The notes under the pieces were generated by a model. It was not told the origin of the DNA. It searched no databases and saw only the letters and a list, made by a program, of their open reading frames with translations. The position numbers and the translations under genes were made by a program. DNA of 64,000 nucleotides, from contig JAGAON010000003.1 in assembly GCA_017623655.1 (NCBI GenBank), positions 186,001 through 250,000 of the forward strand. Reading direction: 5' to 3'. This DNA comes from Prevotella sp. GTDB taxonomy: Bacteria; Bacteroidota; Bacteroidia; Bacteroidales; Bacteroidaceae. The number at the start of each line of letters is the position of its first letter. The stretch's first letter is position 1. Below are positions 9,045 to 17,888 of the stretch, piece by piece.

Positions 9045-10805
9045 TTATGGAAAATCGAATCCGTTATACACGTTTATATCCACATCACCGTGTATTCCTT
9101 TCACTCTTCCGTCGGGGGAGAGTTGCCAGTAGCTCAGGTTCACGTCCGGTTTGTACTCGCCGTAGCGTGCTATCCATACGTTGTAGTTATTGTGCAGGTC
9201 CGGCGCAAGGGATAGATACTTGTTCACGAAACGCTGGCTGATGTAGAGGATGGGGCGTACCCCATGTGCTTTCTCTACCGTGTTGAGCCACTGACGGGCG
9301 TGGTGGAAGAGATTGTCGATGCCTCCCATTTTCCTTATCTGCGCGTCGGTGGGCTCCAAGTCAAGTACGGGCGGCAGGTCACCCTTGGTGTATCGGCTGT
9401 GGCGCAGGAAGTTTATGGCTTGCTGTCTGCCGGAAGTCTTGGTGGAAAAGAAATGATATGCGCCGGTGCGGTAGCCGTGTTTGCGTGCCGCGGCATAGTC
9501 GGCGGCGAAGTATCTGTTCCTCACCGTCACGCCCTCTGTGGCCTTTATGAACACGAAACGTACGGGATAATCCACCTTTCCGTGTATTATCTTCTTGGAC
9601 TTCTTGCCCAATGAGATGATGCGGAGGTCCTTCCAGTTGATGGAATAACGCTTCTTTCCTTTCTCATGCTGGTGCCGTGAGATGTCGATACCGTATATTC
9701 TCTCCGGCGTATAGGCTATCCTCTCGCCGAGAAACCTGTCGTCTTTCCATTCGCCGAGGCACAGACGCTTGCCCGGTATGATGGAGAAACCGACGCCGGT
9801 GCGCTTTCCGTGCACCCATTCTCCTTCATAGTAGGCTCCGTGGAAGGTCAGTAACCGTCCGTAACCGTGTGGCATTGCCAGCGAGTCGCGGCCTCCCTTG
9901 TATGTGCCTATGCTGTCAACGGCGGATGTCTTTGGGGCTGTTTTGCGTGGACGGAGGCCTTTCAGCAGGGCGGGAGCGTCCTGTTTCTTTGGCAGCCGGC
10001 TTGTCATTCCCGGCTCACCGCATGGCTCTTTCACCGTCAGGTATATCAGACCGCCTTTGGTCTTGACCGGAATGCACTCCGTTCTCCTGCCGGTGCTGTC
10101 GGCGAAGAGATAGTATCTGCGCTCCAGCCGCAATGACAGTGACTTGCTTTTTTGTGCGTTCTTTACCACGTTTGCGGCCTCTGCCAACGCTTTCGCATTC
10201 TGTTCGAGCTTCTTTCCGTAGCGTGCCACGATGTCAAAGCCGTTGTCAAGCACGGTGTGGGTGCGCAAAAAGTATTCTACATCCGCCTGTTGCTCCCTGA
10301 CGTTTGCCTGCTCTTCCGATATGTTCCGTGCCTGTTTGTCAAGCAATGGGGCGATATTTCCCGGCGGGATGCGGCAGATTGAGGCGGTGTCAGGCGCTTC
10401 CGCCGCAAGGTTTCCGCCGTTGTACGGCAAGTATTCCCATCTCCTTACCCACAAAGCGTTTACCGTATCTCTGACGATTGGCTCCTTTTGTGATGCGGAG
10501 GCGTTGCTGATGCCTTCGAGAATGGTGTCCCCCCTTGTCGCGGTGAACGCCAGTATGTCGTTTGTATCGGAGGAGATTATGTATCTTGTTTCGGTTACAA
10601 GACGCGTGGCAGAGTACGCTTTCTCCTCGTCTGACAGCGGATAGAAGTACCATAATGCCCACAACGCCACGGCAATGGCGGACACAAGTGCCGAAAAGGC
10701 GAGGCATCCTCCATGGCGTTTCCCCGCTCCGGTGTTGCGGGAAGGGCGGTAACTGCCCTGCCTGTAACCCGAGTGGCGTCTGCGGAAAATTATCGGTAAC
10801 ATCAT
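9045..10805 (-). CDS. Membrane-anchored GH25 lysozyme-like muramidase with MORN-type repeats
   Basis: This 586-residue protein has a basic N-terminus and one membrane segment (about 33-55, LAFSALVSAIAVALWALWYF). A region of unknown fold follows, then a MORN-like stretch (about 305-355: FHGAYYEGEWVHGKRTGVGF, LGEWKDDRFLGE) and a C-terminal glycoside hydrolase family 25 domain (about 368-586). GH25 signatures are YGIDISRHQ, FVFIKATEG, GAYHFF and PVLDLEP, with the conserved acids in GIDIS and LDLE. The family cleaves the muramic acid-glucosamine bond of peptidoglycan. Fusion with MORN repeats is common in Bacteroidales; the repeats may bind lipid or glycan. It sits between a receptor-like gene and rbfA on one strand. 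Confidence 0.88.
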   Translation of the reverse strand: MMLPIIFRRRHSGYRQGSYRPSRNTGAGKRHGGCLAFSALVSAIAVALWALWYFYPLSDEEKAYSATRLVTETRYIISSDTNDILAFTATRGDTILEGISNASASQKEPIVRDTVNALWVRRWEYLPYNGGNLAAEAPDTASICRIPPGNIAPLLDKQARNISEEQANVREQQADVEYFLRTHTVLDNGFDIVARYGKKLEQNAKALAEAANVVKNAQKSKSLSLRLERRYYLFADSTGRRTECIPVKTKGGLIYLTVKEPCGEPGMTSRLPKKQDAPALLKGLRPRKTAPKTSAVDSIGTYKGGRDSLAMPHGYGRLLTFHGAYYEGEWVHGKRTGVGFSIIPGKRLCLGEWKDDRFLGERIAYTPERIYGIDISRHQHEKGKKRYSINWKDLRIISLGKKSKKIIHGKVDYPVRFVFIKATEGVTVRNRYFAADYAAARKHGYRTGAYHFFSTKTSGRQQAINFLRHSRYTKGDLPPVLDLEPTDAQIRKMGGIDNLFHHARQWLNTVEKAHGVRPILYISQRFVNKYLSLAPDLHNNYNVWIARYGEYKPDVNLSYWQLSPDGRVKGIHGDVDINVYNGFDFP

Positions 10806-10823
10806 AATGCTTTACAAACTCCT

Positions 10824-13097
10824 TTACATTTCGTAGCCTCCCATCGTGTCGGAGTCATCGTCTTCGGCTTGCTGCCGCTCCTGTTTCTTCTTCAATCCGC
10901 TCTGGTTTCCGAAGTTCCAGGTAGCCGTGAAGTTCACCCTGCGGCTGCCTCTGCGGTTCTGTTGGTACCTGTCGAAGGAGTCACTGCTCGTGTAACTCTC
11001 CCATTTACGGCTGTTAAGCACGTCGCGACAGTTGACGGACAGTACCAGCTTCCGGTTGAAAAAGTTTTTCTTTACGCCGAGGTCGAGACCGTAAGATGCC
11101 GGTCTGTGTCCCTGTGTTATGACCCGTCTGGAGTTGTATCTGCCGCTTGCCTGTATGCTGAAGTCGTAAGGCAGTGTCACGGCCGCTATGATTCTGGCGT
11201 TCCATGTGAAGTTGTCCTGCGCCTTTCCCGATACTGTCTGCCCCTCGATGTCATAGTCAAAGGCGTCCAGTTTGTAGTAATAGGCGTTGACATTGGTGGT
11301 AAGGTCGAGCGCTCTTCCTATCTTGCTCTTGCCGGTCAGCTCTATACCGGTGGATGTTGACTTGGCAACGTTCATCGGAGTGCGGTACATCAGGTTGTCG
11401 CTTTGGCTGCGATAGTTGATGCGTTGTATCACGTCTGTGGTCGGACGGTAGTATGCTGACACGAGCAATGAGTGCATATCCCACTGCTTGAGGTAGTTCA
11501 GCGAGAAGGAACTTGAATACTCCGGCGTCAGTTCCGGGTTACCGAAAGAGATTATGGAGGCGTCGCTCGTGTTGCGGAAGCTGTTCAGTTCTCCGCCCCA
11601 AGGCCTGCGCAGGCGGCGTGTGTAGTTGAGTTGCAGCTGCTGTGTCGGCGTGAGTTGGTATGACATGAATACCGACGGGAACAGCTCGAAGTAGTCTTTC
11701 TTGAAGGGACTGTCCTTTGTTGTGGTGCCATGTTCCTGCGCCCAGTTCAGTGACTCCGTCTCTATGCGCCAGTATTCGCCTCGCAATCCGGCCATGAGGC
11801 CGAACTTGTCCTTGTTGTAGGACAGCGTGGTGTATAGCGCATGAACGTTGTTGTCATACGTGAAGCGGTTGAAATAGTCTTGGTCTTCCGCAAGGTTCAT
11901 GCCGTCCCAGTTGTCGGCTTCGTATGAATACTGCGGCGTGTTCTCGCGTGAGAACGAACCGTTGTAGCCGGCTTCCAGCTTCAGATGCTCCGTCAACGGG
12001 TTCTCATAGTCCGCCCTTACCTCCGTCCTGTGGTTGTTTATGTCGAGCGGACGTGACTGATAGCTGCTTGATGACGGCAGCGTTTCGTCCATGTAATGGA
12101 TGTAGTCCTGATAGATGTTGTCGTTGTCAGAACTCCATCTGTTGTGTGATACGATGAAGTCAATGAAATGTTTGTCCGTGAAGTTGTGGCGATAGTTGAA
12201 CTCCACGTTATACATATTCATCGGTCCGCCGGAGTAAGAGTCTCTCTGCCTTATGCGTTCCATTACCTCTCCCGCCGCGGTATATGCGCCATAATAATAA
12301 GGTGTAGATGAGTACCCCTTGTTCTTTCCGGTAAACAGCATTCCGTTTACAGAGAAGTCGTCCTTGTCTGTGGCGTGCCATGTCAGTCCGGTGCGTGCGA
12401 AGAGCATATTGCCCCTTCTCGTCTCCTCGGTGAAATGCCGTTCGTATGACACGGGTATGCCGTTTGCGATGTTGTCCTGAGTGCTCTCGTTGCGCCCCAC
12501 GTTCTCCCTGTGGCGGTAGCCTATGTTGAAATACGCGTCCAGTTTTGAGGAGTTGTAGTTGATGTTGAATGACGTGTTAGCCCCTCCGCGGGTGTCGGCG
12601 CCCGCCTGCATAGAGCCGTAATAGCCGCTTTTCCGTTCCTTTTTCAGCACGATGTTGATTATTCCGGCTGAGCCTTCCGCCGAGAACTTGGCCGATGGGT
12701 TGTCTATCACCTCTATGCGCTCTATGCTCTCGGCCGGCAGCTGTTGCAGAATCTGCGCCCGGTTGTCGCTTGTCAGTCCGCTTGCGCGTCCGTTTATCCA
12801 CACCTCTACGCTTGAGTTGCCGCGCAATGACACGTTGCCGTCGTTGTCAACCTCTATTGACGGTATGTTCTCCAGCACCTCGCTTGCCGTCTGTCCGGCT
12901 GTGGTTATCATGCTCGCGACGTCGAACTCCTTGCGGTCAACTTTCAGTTTCATGGTCGATCTGCGTCCTGTCACCTGAATCTCGCTGAGCACCTGGTCTT
13001 CAATCTTGTTCTTCTTGCCGTCCGCCTTTTGCGCCTGCACCGTGGTGGCGAGGGCGAGAAGCAGGACGATGTGTAGCGTTTTTCCGTGCATATCCAA
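10824..13097 (-). CDS. TonB-dependent receptor-like outer membrane protein
   Basis: This 757-residue protein has a signal peptide (ending TTVQA, about residue 22), a plug domain (about 35-160: VLSEIQVTGRRSTMKLKVDR, ASEVLENIPSIEVDNDGNVS, INIVLKKER) and a long outer-membrane barrel of the OMP_b-brl_3 type. The barrel ends with a basic, Asp-rich tail (about 730-757) after NFTATWNFGNQSG. There is no N-terminal carboxypeptidase-like domain and no SusD partner, so this is a stand-alone receptor of unknown substrate rather than a SusC-type glycan transporter. It lies 18 bases upstream of the GH25 gene. Confidence 0.88.
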   Translation of the reverse strand: MDMHGKTLHIVLLLALATTVQAQKADGKKNKIEDQVLSEIQVTGRRSTMKLKVDRKEFDVASMITTAGQTASEVLENIPSIEVDNDGNVSLRGNSSVEVWINGRASGLTSDNRAQILQQLPAESIERIEVIDNPSAKFSAEGSAGIINIVLKKERKSGYYGSMQAGADTRGGANTSFNINYNSSKLDAYFNIGYRHRENVGRNESTQDNIANGIPVSYERHFTEETRRGNMLFARTGLTWHATDKDDFSVNGMLFTGKNKGYSSTPYYYGAYTAAGEVMERIRQRDSYSGGPMNMYNVEFNYRHNFTDKHFIDFIVSHNRWSSDNDNIYQDYIHYMDETLPSSSSYQSRPLDINNHRTEVRADYENPLTEHLKLEAGYNGSFSRENTPQYSYEADNWDGMNLAEDQDYFNRFTYDNNVHALYTTLSYNKDKFGLMAGLRGEYWRIETESLNWAQEHGTTTKDSPFKKDYFELFPSVFMSYQLTPTQQLQLNYTRRLRRPWGGELNSFRNTSDASIISFGNPELTPEYSSSFSLNYLKQWDMHSLLVSAYYRPTTDVIQRINYRSQSDNLMYRTPMNVAKSTSTGIELTGKSKIGRALDLTTNVNAYYYKLDAFDYDIEGQTVSGKAQDNFTWNARIIAAVTLPYDFSIQASGRYNSRRVITQGHRPASYGLDLGVKKNFFNRKLVLSVNCRDVLNSRKWESYTSSDSFDRYQQNRRGSRRVNFTATWNFGNQSGLKKKQERQQAEDDDSDTMGGYEM

Positions 13098-13148
13098 TCT
13101 TGTGTCTTTCCTTTTGATGTTTGTTCCTGTTTGTGTGTGGCGTGCTGG

Positions 13149-13541
13149 TCAGACGAAAGCGTTGCGTATCTTCTCCGCTATCGCCTGCATCTCCTCCTGC
13201 GGCAGTTGCAGTTTCTCGCGGCGGAAGTCCATGTCTCCCTCGCTGTTCATCGGCATGAGGTGTATGTGTGCGTGCGGCACTTCCAGTCCGAAGACCGACA
13301 CGCCTACCTTCTTGCATGGGAAAGCGGCCTTTATGGCCTTTGCCACACGCTTGGCGAAGATGTGGAAACGTGACAGTTCGTCGTCCTCCATGTCGAAGAT
13401 GTAATCCACCTCACGGCGCGGGATGACCAACACGTGTCCCTTTACGACAGGGTTGATGTCGAGGAAAGCGTAAAACTCTTCGTTTTCCGCACATTTGTAG
13501 CTGGGTATCTCACCCGCTGCTATCTTTGAGAAAATATCCAT
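13149..13541 (-). CDS. HIT family nucleotide-binding protein
   Basis: This 130-residue protein begins MDIFSKIAAGEIPSYK. The frame is open further upstream to 13640, but that extension overlaps no conserved sequence and runs into a repeat array, so the ATG at 13541 is chosen. It shows the Hint-branch layout: EFYAFLDINPVVKGHVLVIP and the histidine triad PHAHIHLMPMN. Relatives hydrolyse purine nucleoside phosphoramidates. The HIT-greA pairing recurs in Bacteroidales. Here the two genes are separated by a 22-bp repeat array. Confidence 0.93.
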   Translation of the reverse strand: MDIFSKIAAGEIPSYKCAENEEFYAFLDINPVVKGHVLVIPRREVDYIFDMEDDELSRFHIFAKRVAKAIKAAFPCKKVGVSVFGLEVPHAHIHLMPMNSEGDMDFRREKLQLPQEEMQAIAEKIRNAFV

Positions 13542-13615
13542 TATCGTAGTGGTTTTTAGTGGGTTGCATATACCTTTGCCCGCCGTTGCGAGGCAAGGGC
13601 GCAGGCATGGGTTTG

Positions 13616-13703
13616 TAAAAGGGTGCTGATTACCTTGCAATCAGGTGCCGATTACACTGTAATCAGGTGCTGATTATGCGGTAATCAGGTGCTGATTGCG
13701 CCG
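13616..13703. repeat. 88-bp four-unit repeat array, copy 3
   Basis: Units start at 13616, 13638, 13660 and 13682. All four carry the same orientation (GGTGC core), so this copy is a clean direct tandem repeat. It lies 48 bases downstream of greA. Confidence 0.85.
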
Positions 13704-13751
13704 CGCCCCCGTTATGCTGCCAAAAGAAAGGGCGGCCGCGGCGCAGGGCAA

Positions 13752-14216
13752 TCAGTATGTAATGTTCTCGATTTTGAGTTTCAGAACGCCGCGCGGAATC
13801 TTCGCTTCCACCTCGTCACCGACCTTGTGGTTCAGCAAAGCCTGTGCGATAGGTGTCTCGATGGAGATTTTCCCCTCGCGCAGGTTGGCCTCGTTGGCGC
13901 TGACGATGGTGTAGGTCATGCGTGCCTTTGTGGCCAGGTTCACCATTTCCACCTTCGACAACAGCTGCACGGCGTCGGTAGATAGGCGGCTCTTATCTAC
14001 TATCTTCGCGTCGGCAATGGTGTTCTTCAACTGGTTTATCTTGTTGGCAAGGTGTGACTGCGCTTCCTTTGCCGCGTCGTACTCAGAGTTTTCTGACAGG
14101 TCACCCTTGTCTCTCGCTTCCGCGATAGCTGCACTGGCCTTGGGCATCTCTATTGCTTCAAGGCGATGTAGTTCTGCCACGAGGTTCTCGTAGCCTTCTT
14201 TTGACATGTATGCCAT
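13752..14216 (-). CDS. greA: Transcription elongation factor GreA
   Basis: This 154-residue protein has the N-terminal coiled coil (about 1-75) with the tip motif RDKGDLSENSEYDAAKE, whose acidic residues enter the RNA polymerase secondary channel, and a C-terminal FKBP-like domain (about 80-154, ending VLKLKIENITY). GreA rescues backtracked polymerase by stimulating transcript cleavage. The nearest good promoter element is 274 bases upstream (14490-14497), and the leader between them can form a large hairpin followed by a T-run, which suggests attenuation or an independent small RNA. Confidence 0.97.
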   Translation of the reverse strand: MAYMSKEGYENLVAELHRLEAIEMPKASAAIAEARDKGDLSENSEYDAAKEAQSHLANKINQLKNTIADAKIVDKSRLSTDAVQLLSKVEMVNLATKARMTYTIVSANEANLREGKISIETPIAQALLNHKVGDEVEAKIPRGVLKLKIENITY

Positions 14217-14271
14217 AATTCCTTTTATTGGTTAAATGTTTGTATTCCGGTTAGTGGGCTTAGACAGATAA

Positions 14272-14484
14272 CAAAAAATAAGAACCCCGACTTGTGCCTA
14301 TACCTTGTAGATGAAGAGTGGCAGCCAAGCCTCGGCTTCTGTCACTCCATACATACAGGGCCTTTATCAGTCGGAATCCCTTGTCTGTTTAATATGTCGT
14401 TAATCCTTTGTCGTAATGCGGCATATACCCAATGCCGGCAGATAAGATTTATCGCCGGCAACTGTTCGTAACGCCGTATTTTCT
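14272..14484 (-). ncRNA. Structured leader or independent small RNA upstream of greA
   Basis: Transcription from the -7 element at 14490-14497 would give an RNA with two strong structures. The first is a 5' hairpin at 14433-14460 with arms TGCCGGC and GCCGGCA and a further GATAA/TTATC pairing. The second is a long rod whose outer stem pairs GGGATTCCGACT (near 14376) with AGTCGGGGTTCT (near 14287), then CCTGTAT with GTATAGG, GAGTG with CACTC, and AGCC with GGCT at the tip. The rod is followed by TTATTTTTTG, like an intrinsic terminator. No ORF is evident. A 6S-type rod RNA is one possibility; a greA attenuator is another. Confidence 0.5.
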
Positions 14485-14489
14485 GTTTG

Positions 14490-14497
14490 CAAAGGTA
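14490..14497 (-). promoter_or_regulatory. -7 element for the greA leader or small RNA
   Basis: The minus strand reads TACCTTTG, an exact consensus match. It diverges from the plus-strand element at 14581-14588, so the two share an intergenic promoter region. Confidence 0.65.
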
Positions 14498-14580
14498 AGT
14501 ATTATTTTATTCATGTGCAAGTTTTTACGGATTTTTCACTCTTTTTCCTGCACAAATTTGGCGGTTTCGTGCAAAATGCT

Positions 14581-14588
14581 TATCTTTG
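14581..14588 (+). promoter_or_regulatory. -7 element for the CoA-transferase gene
   Basis: TATCTTTG matches TAnnTTTG, and a TTTG lies about 20 bases upstream (in AAATTTGG) at the expected -33 distance. The start codon is 53 bases downstream. Confidence 0.7.
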
Positions 14589-14640
14589 CATTCAAAAACA
14601 TAAAAAATTACAATACATACAATAAAAAGAAGTAAAGGTT

Positions 14641-16143
14641 ATGTATAAAACAATCACGGCTGTTGAAGCCGCTTCGTTAATCAAAAATGGTGATTCGTTA
14701 GGGTTGAGTGGGTTCACACCGGCCGGTGTGCCTAAGGCTGTGACCAAGGAATTGGCCAAGATTGCAGTTGAAGAACATGAAAAGGGTAACGAGTTTAAGG
14801 TGAGTTTGTTTACAGGTGCATCGACCGGACAGAGCACAGACGGTGACCTTGCCGCCGCACAGGCTATCAGGTTCCGTGCGCCTTACACCACAAACCCGGA
14901 CTTCCGCTCTCATGTAAACAAGAATGAGATATCATATAACGACCTGCATCTCTCGCACATGGCGCAGGAGTTGCGATACGGCTTCTACGGCACTCTGGAC
15001 TGGGGAATACTCGAAGTCTGCAAGATAGAGGACGCGGGCGACAAGTATCACGTGTATCTCACAGCCGCAGGCGGTATCGCTCCCTCTGTGGCGCGCATGG
15101 CCAAGAACATCATTCTGGAGCTTAACTCGTTCCATAGCGAGGGCGCAGCATTGCTGCATGACGTCTATGAGCCGGCTGACCCGCCGTACCGCCAGCCCAT
15201 AATGATAACCAAGGTGAGCGACCGTATAGGCACGCCATATCTCGAAGTTGACAAGAACAAGGTGGTGGGAGTAGTGGAATGCAACCTACCCGACGAGGCC
15301 CGTGCCTTCAAAGGCTCTGATCCCGTTACCGACCAGATAGGCGCTAACGTGGCGCAGTTCCTCGTAAACGACATGAAACGGGGCATCATACCGGCGGAAT
15401 TCCTGCCGTTGCAGAGCGGCGTGGGCAGCACGGCCAACGCTATTCTCGCCGCATTGGGACAGGACAAGAACGTGCCTGACTTCAACATCTACACCGAAGT
15501 GTTGCAGAATGCCATCGTGGACATGATGCTTGACGGACGTGTAAAGGATGCTTCCACATGCTCCCTGACCGTGGATAACGAGTGCCTGATGAAGGTATAT
15601 GACAACATTGACCACTTCGCGAAGCACCTTACGATACGTCAGTCGGAGATTTCCAACTCTCCGGAGGTGATACGCCGCTTGGGAGTGATTGCCATTAACA
15701 CCGCAATAGAGGTCGATATATACGGCAATGCCAACTCAACACACATCTCGGGAACAAAGATGATGAACGGAATCGGTGGTTCGGGCGACTTCGAGCGCAA
15801 CGCCTTCATCTCCATCTTCACCTGCTCTTCCGTGGCCAAAGGCGGACTTATCTCTTCCATCGTGCCGATGGTAAGCCATCAGGACCATTCGGAACACGAC
15901 GTGAACGTAATCATAACGGAGCAAGGTATAGCCGACCTGCGCGGCAAGTCACCGCTGGAGCGTGCTCACGCCATCATCGAAAACTGCGCGCATCCGGACT
16001 ATCGCCCGTTGCTGAGGGAGTATCTCAGCATAGCGACCGGCGGACATACACACCACAATCTGCCGGCAGCCTTCGCGATGCACGACTCTCTCCGCCGTAA
16101 GGGTGATATGCACCTGACGGACTTTTCGGAATACGTTAAGTAG
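14641..16143 (+). CDS. Succinyl-CoA:acetate CoA-transferase (acetyl-CoA hydrolase/transferase family)
   Basis: This 500-residue protein spans the full acetyl-CoA hydrolase/transferase family. Seen: GLSGFTPAGVPKAV at the start, QSGVGSTANAILAALG, the catalytic-glutamate region FNIYTEVLQ (Glu286) and the glycine loop GIGGSGDFERNAF in the C-terminal half. In this family the glutamate forms an acyl-CoA intermediate. The likely reaction is transfer of CoA between succinyl-CoA and acetate, which fits succinate- and propionate-producing fermentation in Bacteroidales and can yield acetate linked to substrate-level ATP formation. The product name rests on similarity to succinate CoA-transferases; other acyl acceptors are possible. 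Confidence 0.9.
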   Translation: MYKTITAVEAASLIKNGDSLGLSGFTPAGVPKAVTKELAKIAVEEHEKGNEFKVSLFTGASTGQSTDGDLAAAQAIRFRAPYTTNPDFRSHVNKNEISYNDLHLSHMAQELRYGFYGTLDWGILEVCKIEDAGDKYHVYLTAAGGIAPSVARMAKNIILELNSFHSEGAALLHDVYEPADPPYRQPIMITKVSDRIGTPYLEVDKNKVVGVVECNLPDEARAFKGSDPVTDQIGANVAQFLVNDMKRGIIPAEFLPLQSGVGSTANAILAALGQDKNVPDFNIYTEVLQNAIVDMMLDGRVKDASTCSLTVDNECLMKVYDNIDHFAKHLTIRQSEISNSPEVIRRLGVIAINTAIEVDIYGNANSTHISGTKMMNGIGGSGDFERNAFISIFTCSSVAKGGLISSIVPMVSHQDHSEHDVNVIITEQGIADLRGKSPLERAHAIIENCAHPDYRPLLREYLSIATGGHTHHNLPAAFAMHDSLRRKGDMHLTDFSEYVK

Positions 16144-16262
16144 TCGTTTGGCTGTTCATGGGGTTGGTTGTTTTGCTAAATGCGTAAAAATGCCAAGCCC
16201 ACGGACAACCGGACAGCCGACCAACAGAACCAACTAACAATATTAATTAAAACTAAACTACT

Positions 16263-17072
16263 ATGGCAAACTTACAGAACTTCTCCCTTGAGGGAAAGAA
16301 CGCATGGATTACAGGCGCGTCTTACGGCATTGGTTTCAATATAGCCAAGGCTTTCGTCGCTGCCGGTGCGAAGAACATTATCTTCAATGACATTAATGAA
16401 GCCGCCCTTGAACGCGGCCTCGCGAACTATAAAGAGGCAGGAATCACCAACGTAAAAGGTTATGTCTGCGACGTAACCGATGAGGAAGGCGTAAAGGCTC
16501 TCGTTGAGAAAATACATCAGGAGGTAGGTCAGATAGACATACTTGTAAACAACGCCGGCATCATCAAGCGCATACCGATGCACGAAATGAAGCGCGCCGA
16601 GTTCCAGCAGGTGATAGACATCGACCTTGTTGCACCGTATATCTGTTCCGCTGCCGTGCTGCCGGAGATGATGGAACGTAAGGAAGGCAAGATCATCAAC
16701 ATCTGTTCAATGATGTCTGAGCTTGGCCGCGAGACCGTATCGGCATACGCTGCCGCCAAGGGTGGCCTGAAGATGCTCACGCGTAACATCTGCTCTGAGT
16801 ACGGTGAGTACAACATTCAGTGTAACGGCATAGGCCCCGGCTACATCGCTACGCCTCAGACAGCACCTCTGCGTGAGCGTCAGCCGGACGGATCACGCCA
16901 TCCTTTCGACTCGTTTATCTGCGCAAAGACACCTGCCGGACGCTGGCTTGACCCGTCAGAACTCGGCGGTCCTGCCGTGTTCCTCGCTTCAAAGGCATCT
17001 GATGCGGTTAACGGTCACGTGCTTTACGTTGACGGCGGCATCCTTGCCTACATCGGCAAGCAGCCTAAGTAA
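16263..17072 (+). CDS. Short-chain dehydrogenase, gluconate 5-dehydrogenase-like
   Basis: This 269-residue protein is a classical SDR. It has the cofactor motif TGASYGIG (17-24), NNAG (96-99), catalytic Ser149 in NICSMMSE and Tyr162/Lys166 in SAYAAAKGG. Its closest remembered family is gluconate 5-dehydrogenase/KduD, which interconverts ketogluconates and gluconate or acts in uronate breakdown. An extended loop (APLRERQPDGSRHPFDSF, about 202-219) sits in the substrate-binding region. It follows the CoA-transferase by 119 bases without an obvious promoter of its own, and a strong terminator-like hairpin follows. The substrate is inferred. Confidence 0.82.
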   Translation: MANLQNFSLEGKNAWITGASYGIGFNIAKAFVAAGAKNIIFNDINEAALERGLANYKEAGITNVKGYVCDVTDEEGVKALVEKIHQEVGQIDILVNNAGIIKRIPMHEMKRAEFQQVIDIDLVAPYICSAAVLPEMMERKEGKIINICSMMSELGRETVSAYAAAKGGLKMLTRNICSEYGEYNIQCNGIGPGYIATPQTAPLRERQPDGSRHPFDSFICAKTPAGRWLDPSELGGPAVFLASKASDAVNGHVLYVDGGILAYIGKQPK

Positions 17073-17088
17073 ATGCCAGTCATAATAG

Positions 17089-17128
17089 AATCGGGGTGCG
17101 CCAATAACCGTATTGGCGCACCCCGATT
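17089..17128. terminator. Bidirectional terminator-like hairpin
   Basis: Perfect 18-bp arms AATCGGGGTGCGCCAATA and TATTGGCGCACCCCGATT flank a 4-base loop, followed by GCGTTTT. It lies between the convergent SDR and restriction genes. Confidence 0.8.
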
Positions 17129-17183
17129 GCGTTTTATGGTGTCACAAGCTGCGGGAGTGACAATGAAACAGAGCGCAGTCGTT

Positions 17184-17888
17184 TTATAATGCCATTATAG
17201 TATGATACACCTTGTCCATGAAACACTCGTAGTTATTCAGTATTACAGCGTTAGCAAAGTCCTCGTACTCATGCTGTGACAACTCCATCTCAGGACTGAT
17301 TCCCTTGTAATACTCCATGTATTCCTTACGCGTTTGCAACTTTTCGTTGTCGGGAATATGTACAACGTAAATCAGTGTCTTGTTCGGTGTGTGAAAGAAT
17401 ATGTCGGTATTATCATTCGACAGCGTCACATATTTGCTGACATTATGGTCGGTGAAGGTTTCCCATCTCCTTATTCTCTTGTCTTCATCGTAATATGGCA
17501 GTTTGTCAAGTATTATGAAAATCTGGAAATACGGGCAGTTTACAGAGCGTATGTTCGCAGTCTCGCCCAGCATGTTTTCAAAATAATTATTCGAGTTCTG
17601 CGAATAGTTCTGCACGGCAAACTTTACCGCTATTCCGCAAACCGGCTTTCCGTTGTGCTTTATGGTAATATCGACTCTCTTGTTTATGTATCGTCCTTCT
17701 ATGATTGCTTCTTTCCCTTTTCCGTATCCTTGGGAGAAAACAGTGTAGCCATCACCAAGCCGTTCTGCTATATCTTGCGCTATTTCTCCGTGCAACGGCT
17801 TTAACTTTGCCGTGCTTGTTGATGTTCCTGACGCAAGAAATTCCTTAAACGAATTGGAAATGACATTGAGAAACTGTTGGTTGTCCAT
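17184..17888 (-). CDS. Putative type II restriction endonuclease paired with the adjacent methyltransferase
   Basis: This 234-residue protein overlaps the end of the DNA methyltransferase gene by 44 bases, the usual arrangement of a type II restriction-modification pair. A PD-(D/E)XK-like core is suggested by KRVDITIKHNGKPVCGIAVK: Asp73 follows a beta strand and Lys89 ends the next. The position expected to hold Glu or Asp (residue 87) is Ala, so either the family uses a variant site or activity is lost. The conserved-looking QNSNNYFENMLGETANIRS follows. Codon use is AT-richer than in neighbouring housekeeping genes, consistent with acquisition. The recognition sequence cannot be read from the protein. 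Confidence 0.72.
   Translation of the reverse strand: MDNQQFLNVISNSFKEFLASGTSTSTAKLKPLHGEIAQDIAERLGDGYTVFSQGYGKGKEAIIEGRYINKRVDITIKHNGKPVCGIAVKFAVQNYSQNSNNYFENMLGETANIRSVNCPYFQIFIILDKLPYYDEDKRIRRWETFTDHNVSKYVTLSNDNTDIFFHTPNKTLIYVVHIPDNEKLQTRKEYMEYYKGISPEMELSQHEYEDFANAVILNNYECFMDKVYHTIMAL

Noticed and set aside
13571-13578. A plus-strand TACCTTTG near the HIT start.
   Set aside because: No plus-strand gene follows and it lies opposite the minus-strand gene run; kept only as chance or unexplained.
13542-13640. An N-terminal extension of the HIT protein to 13640.
   Set aside because: The added 33 residues contain nothing conserved and run into the 22-bp array; MDIFSKIAAGEIPSYK matches the family start.
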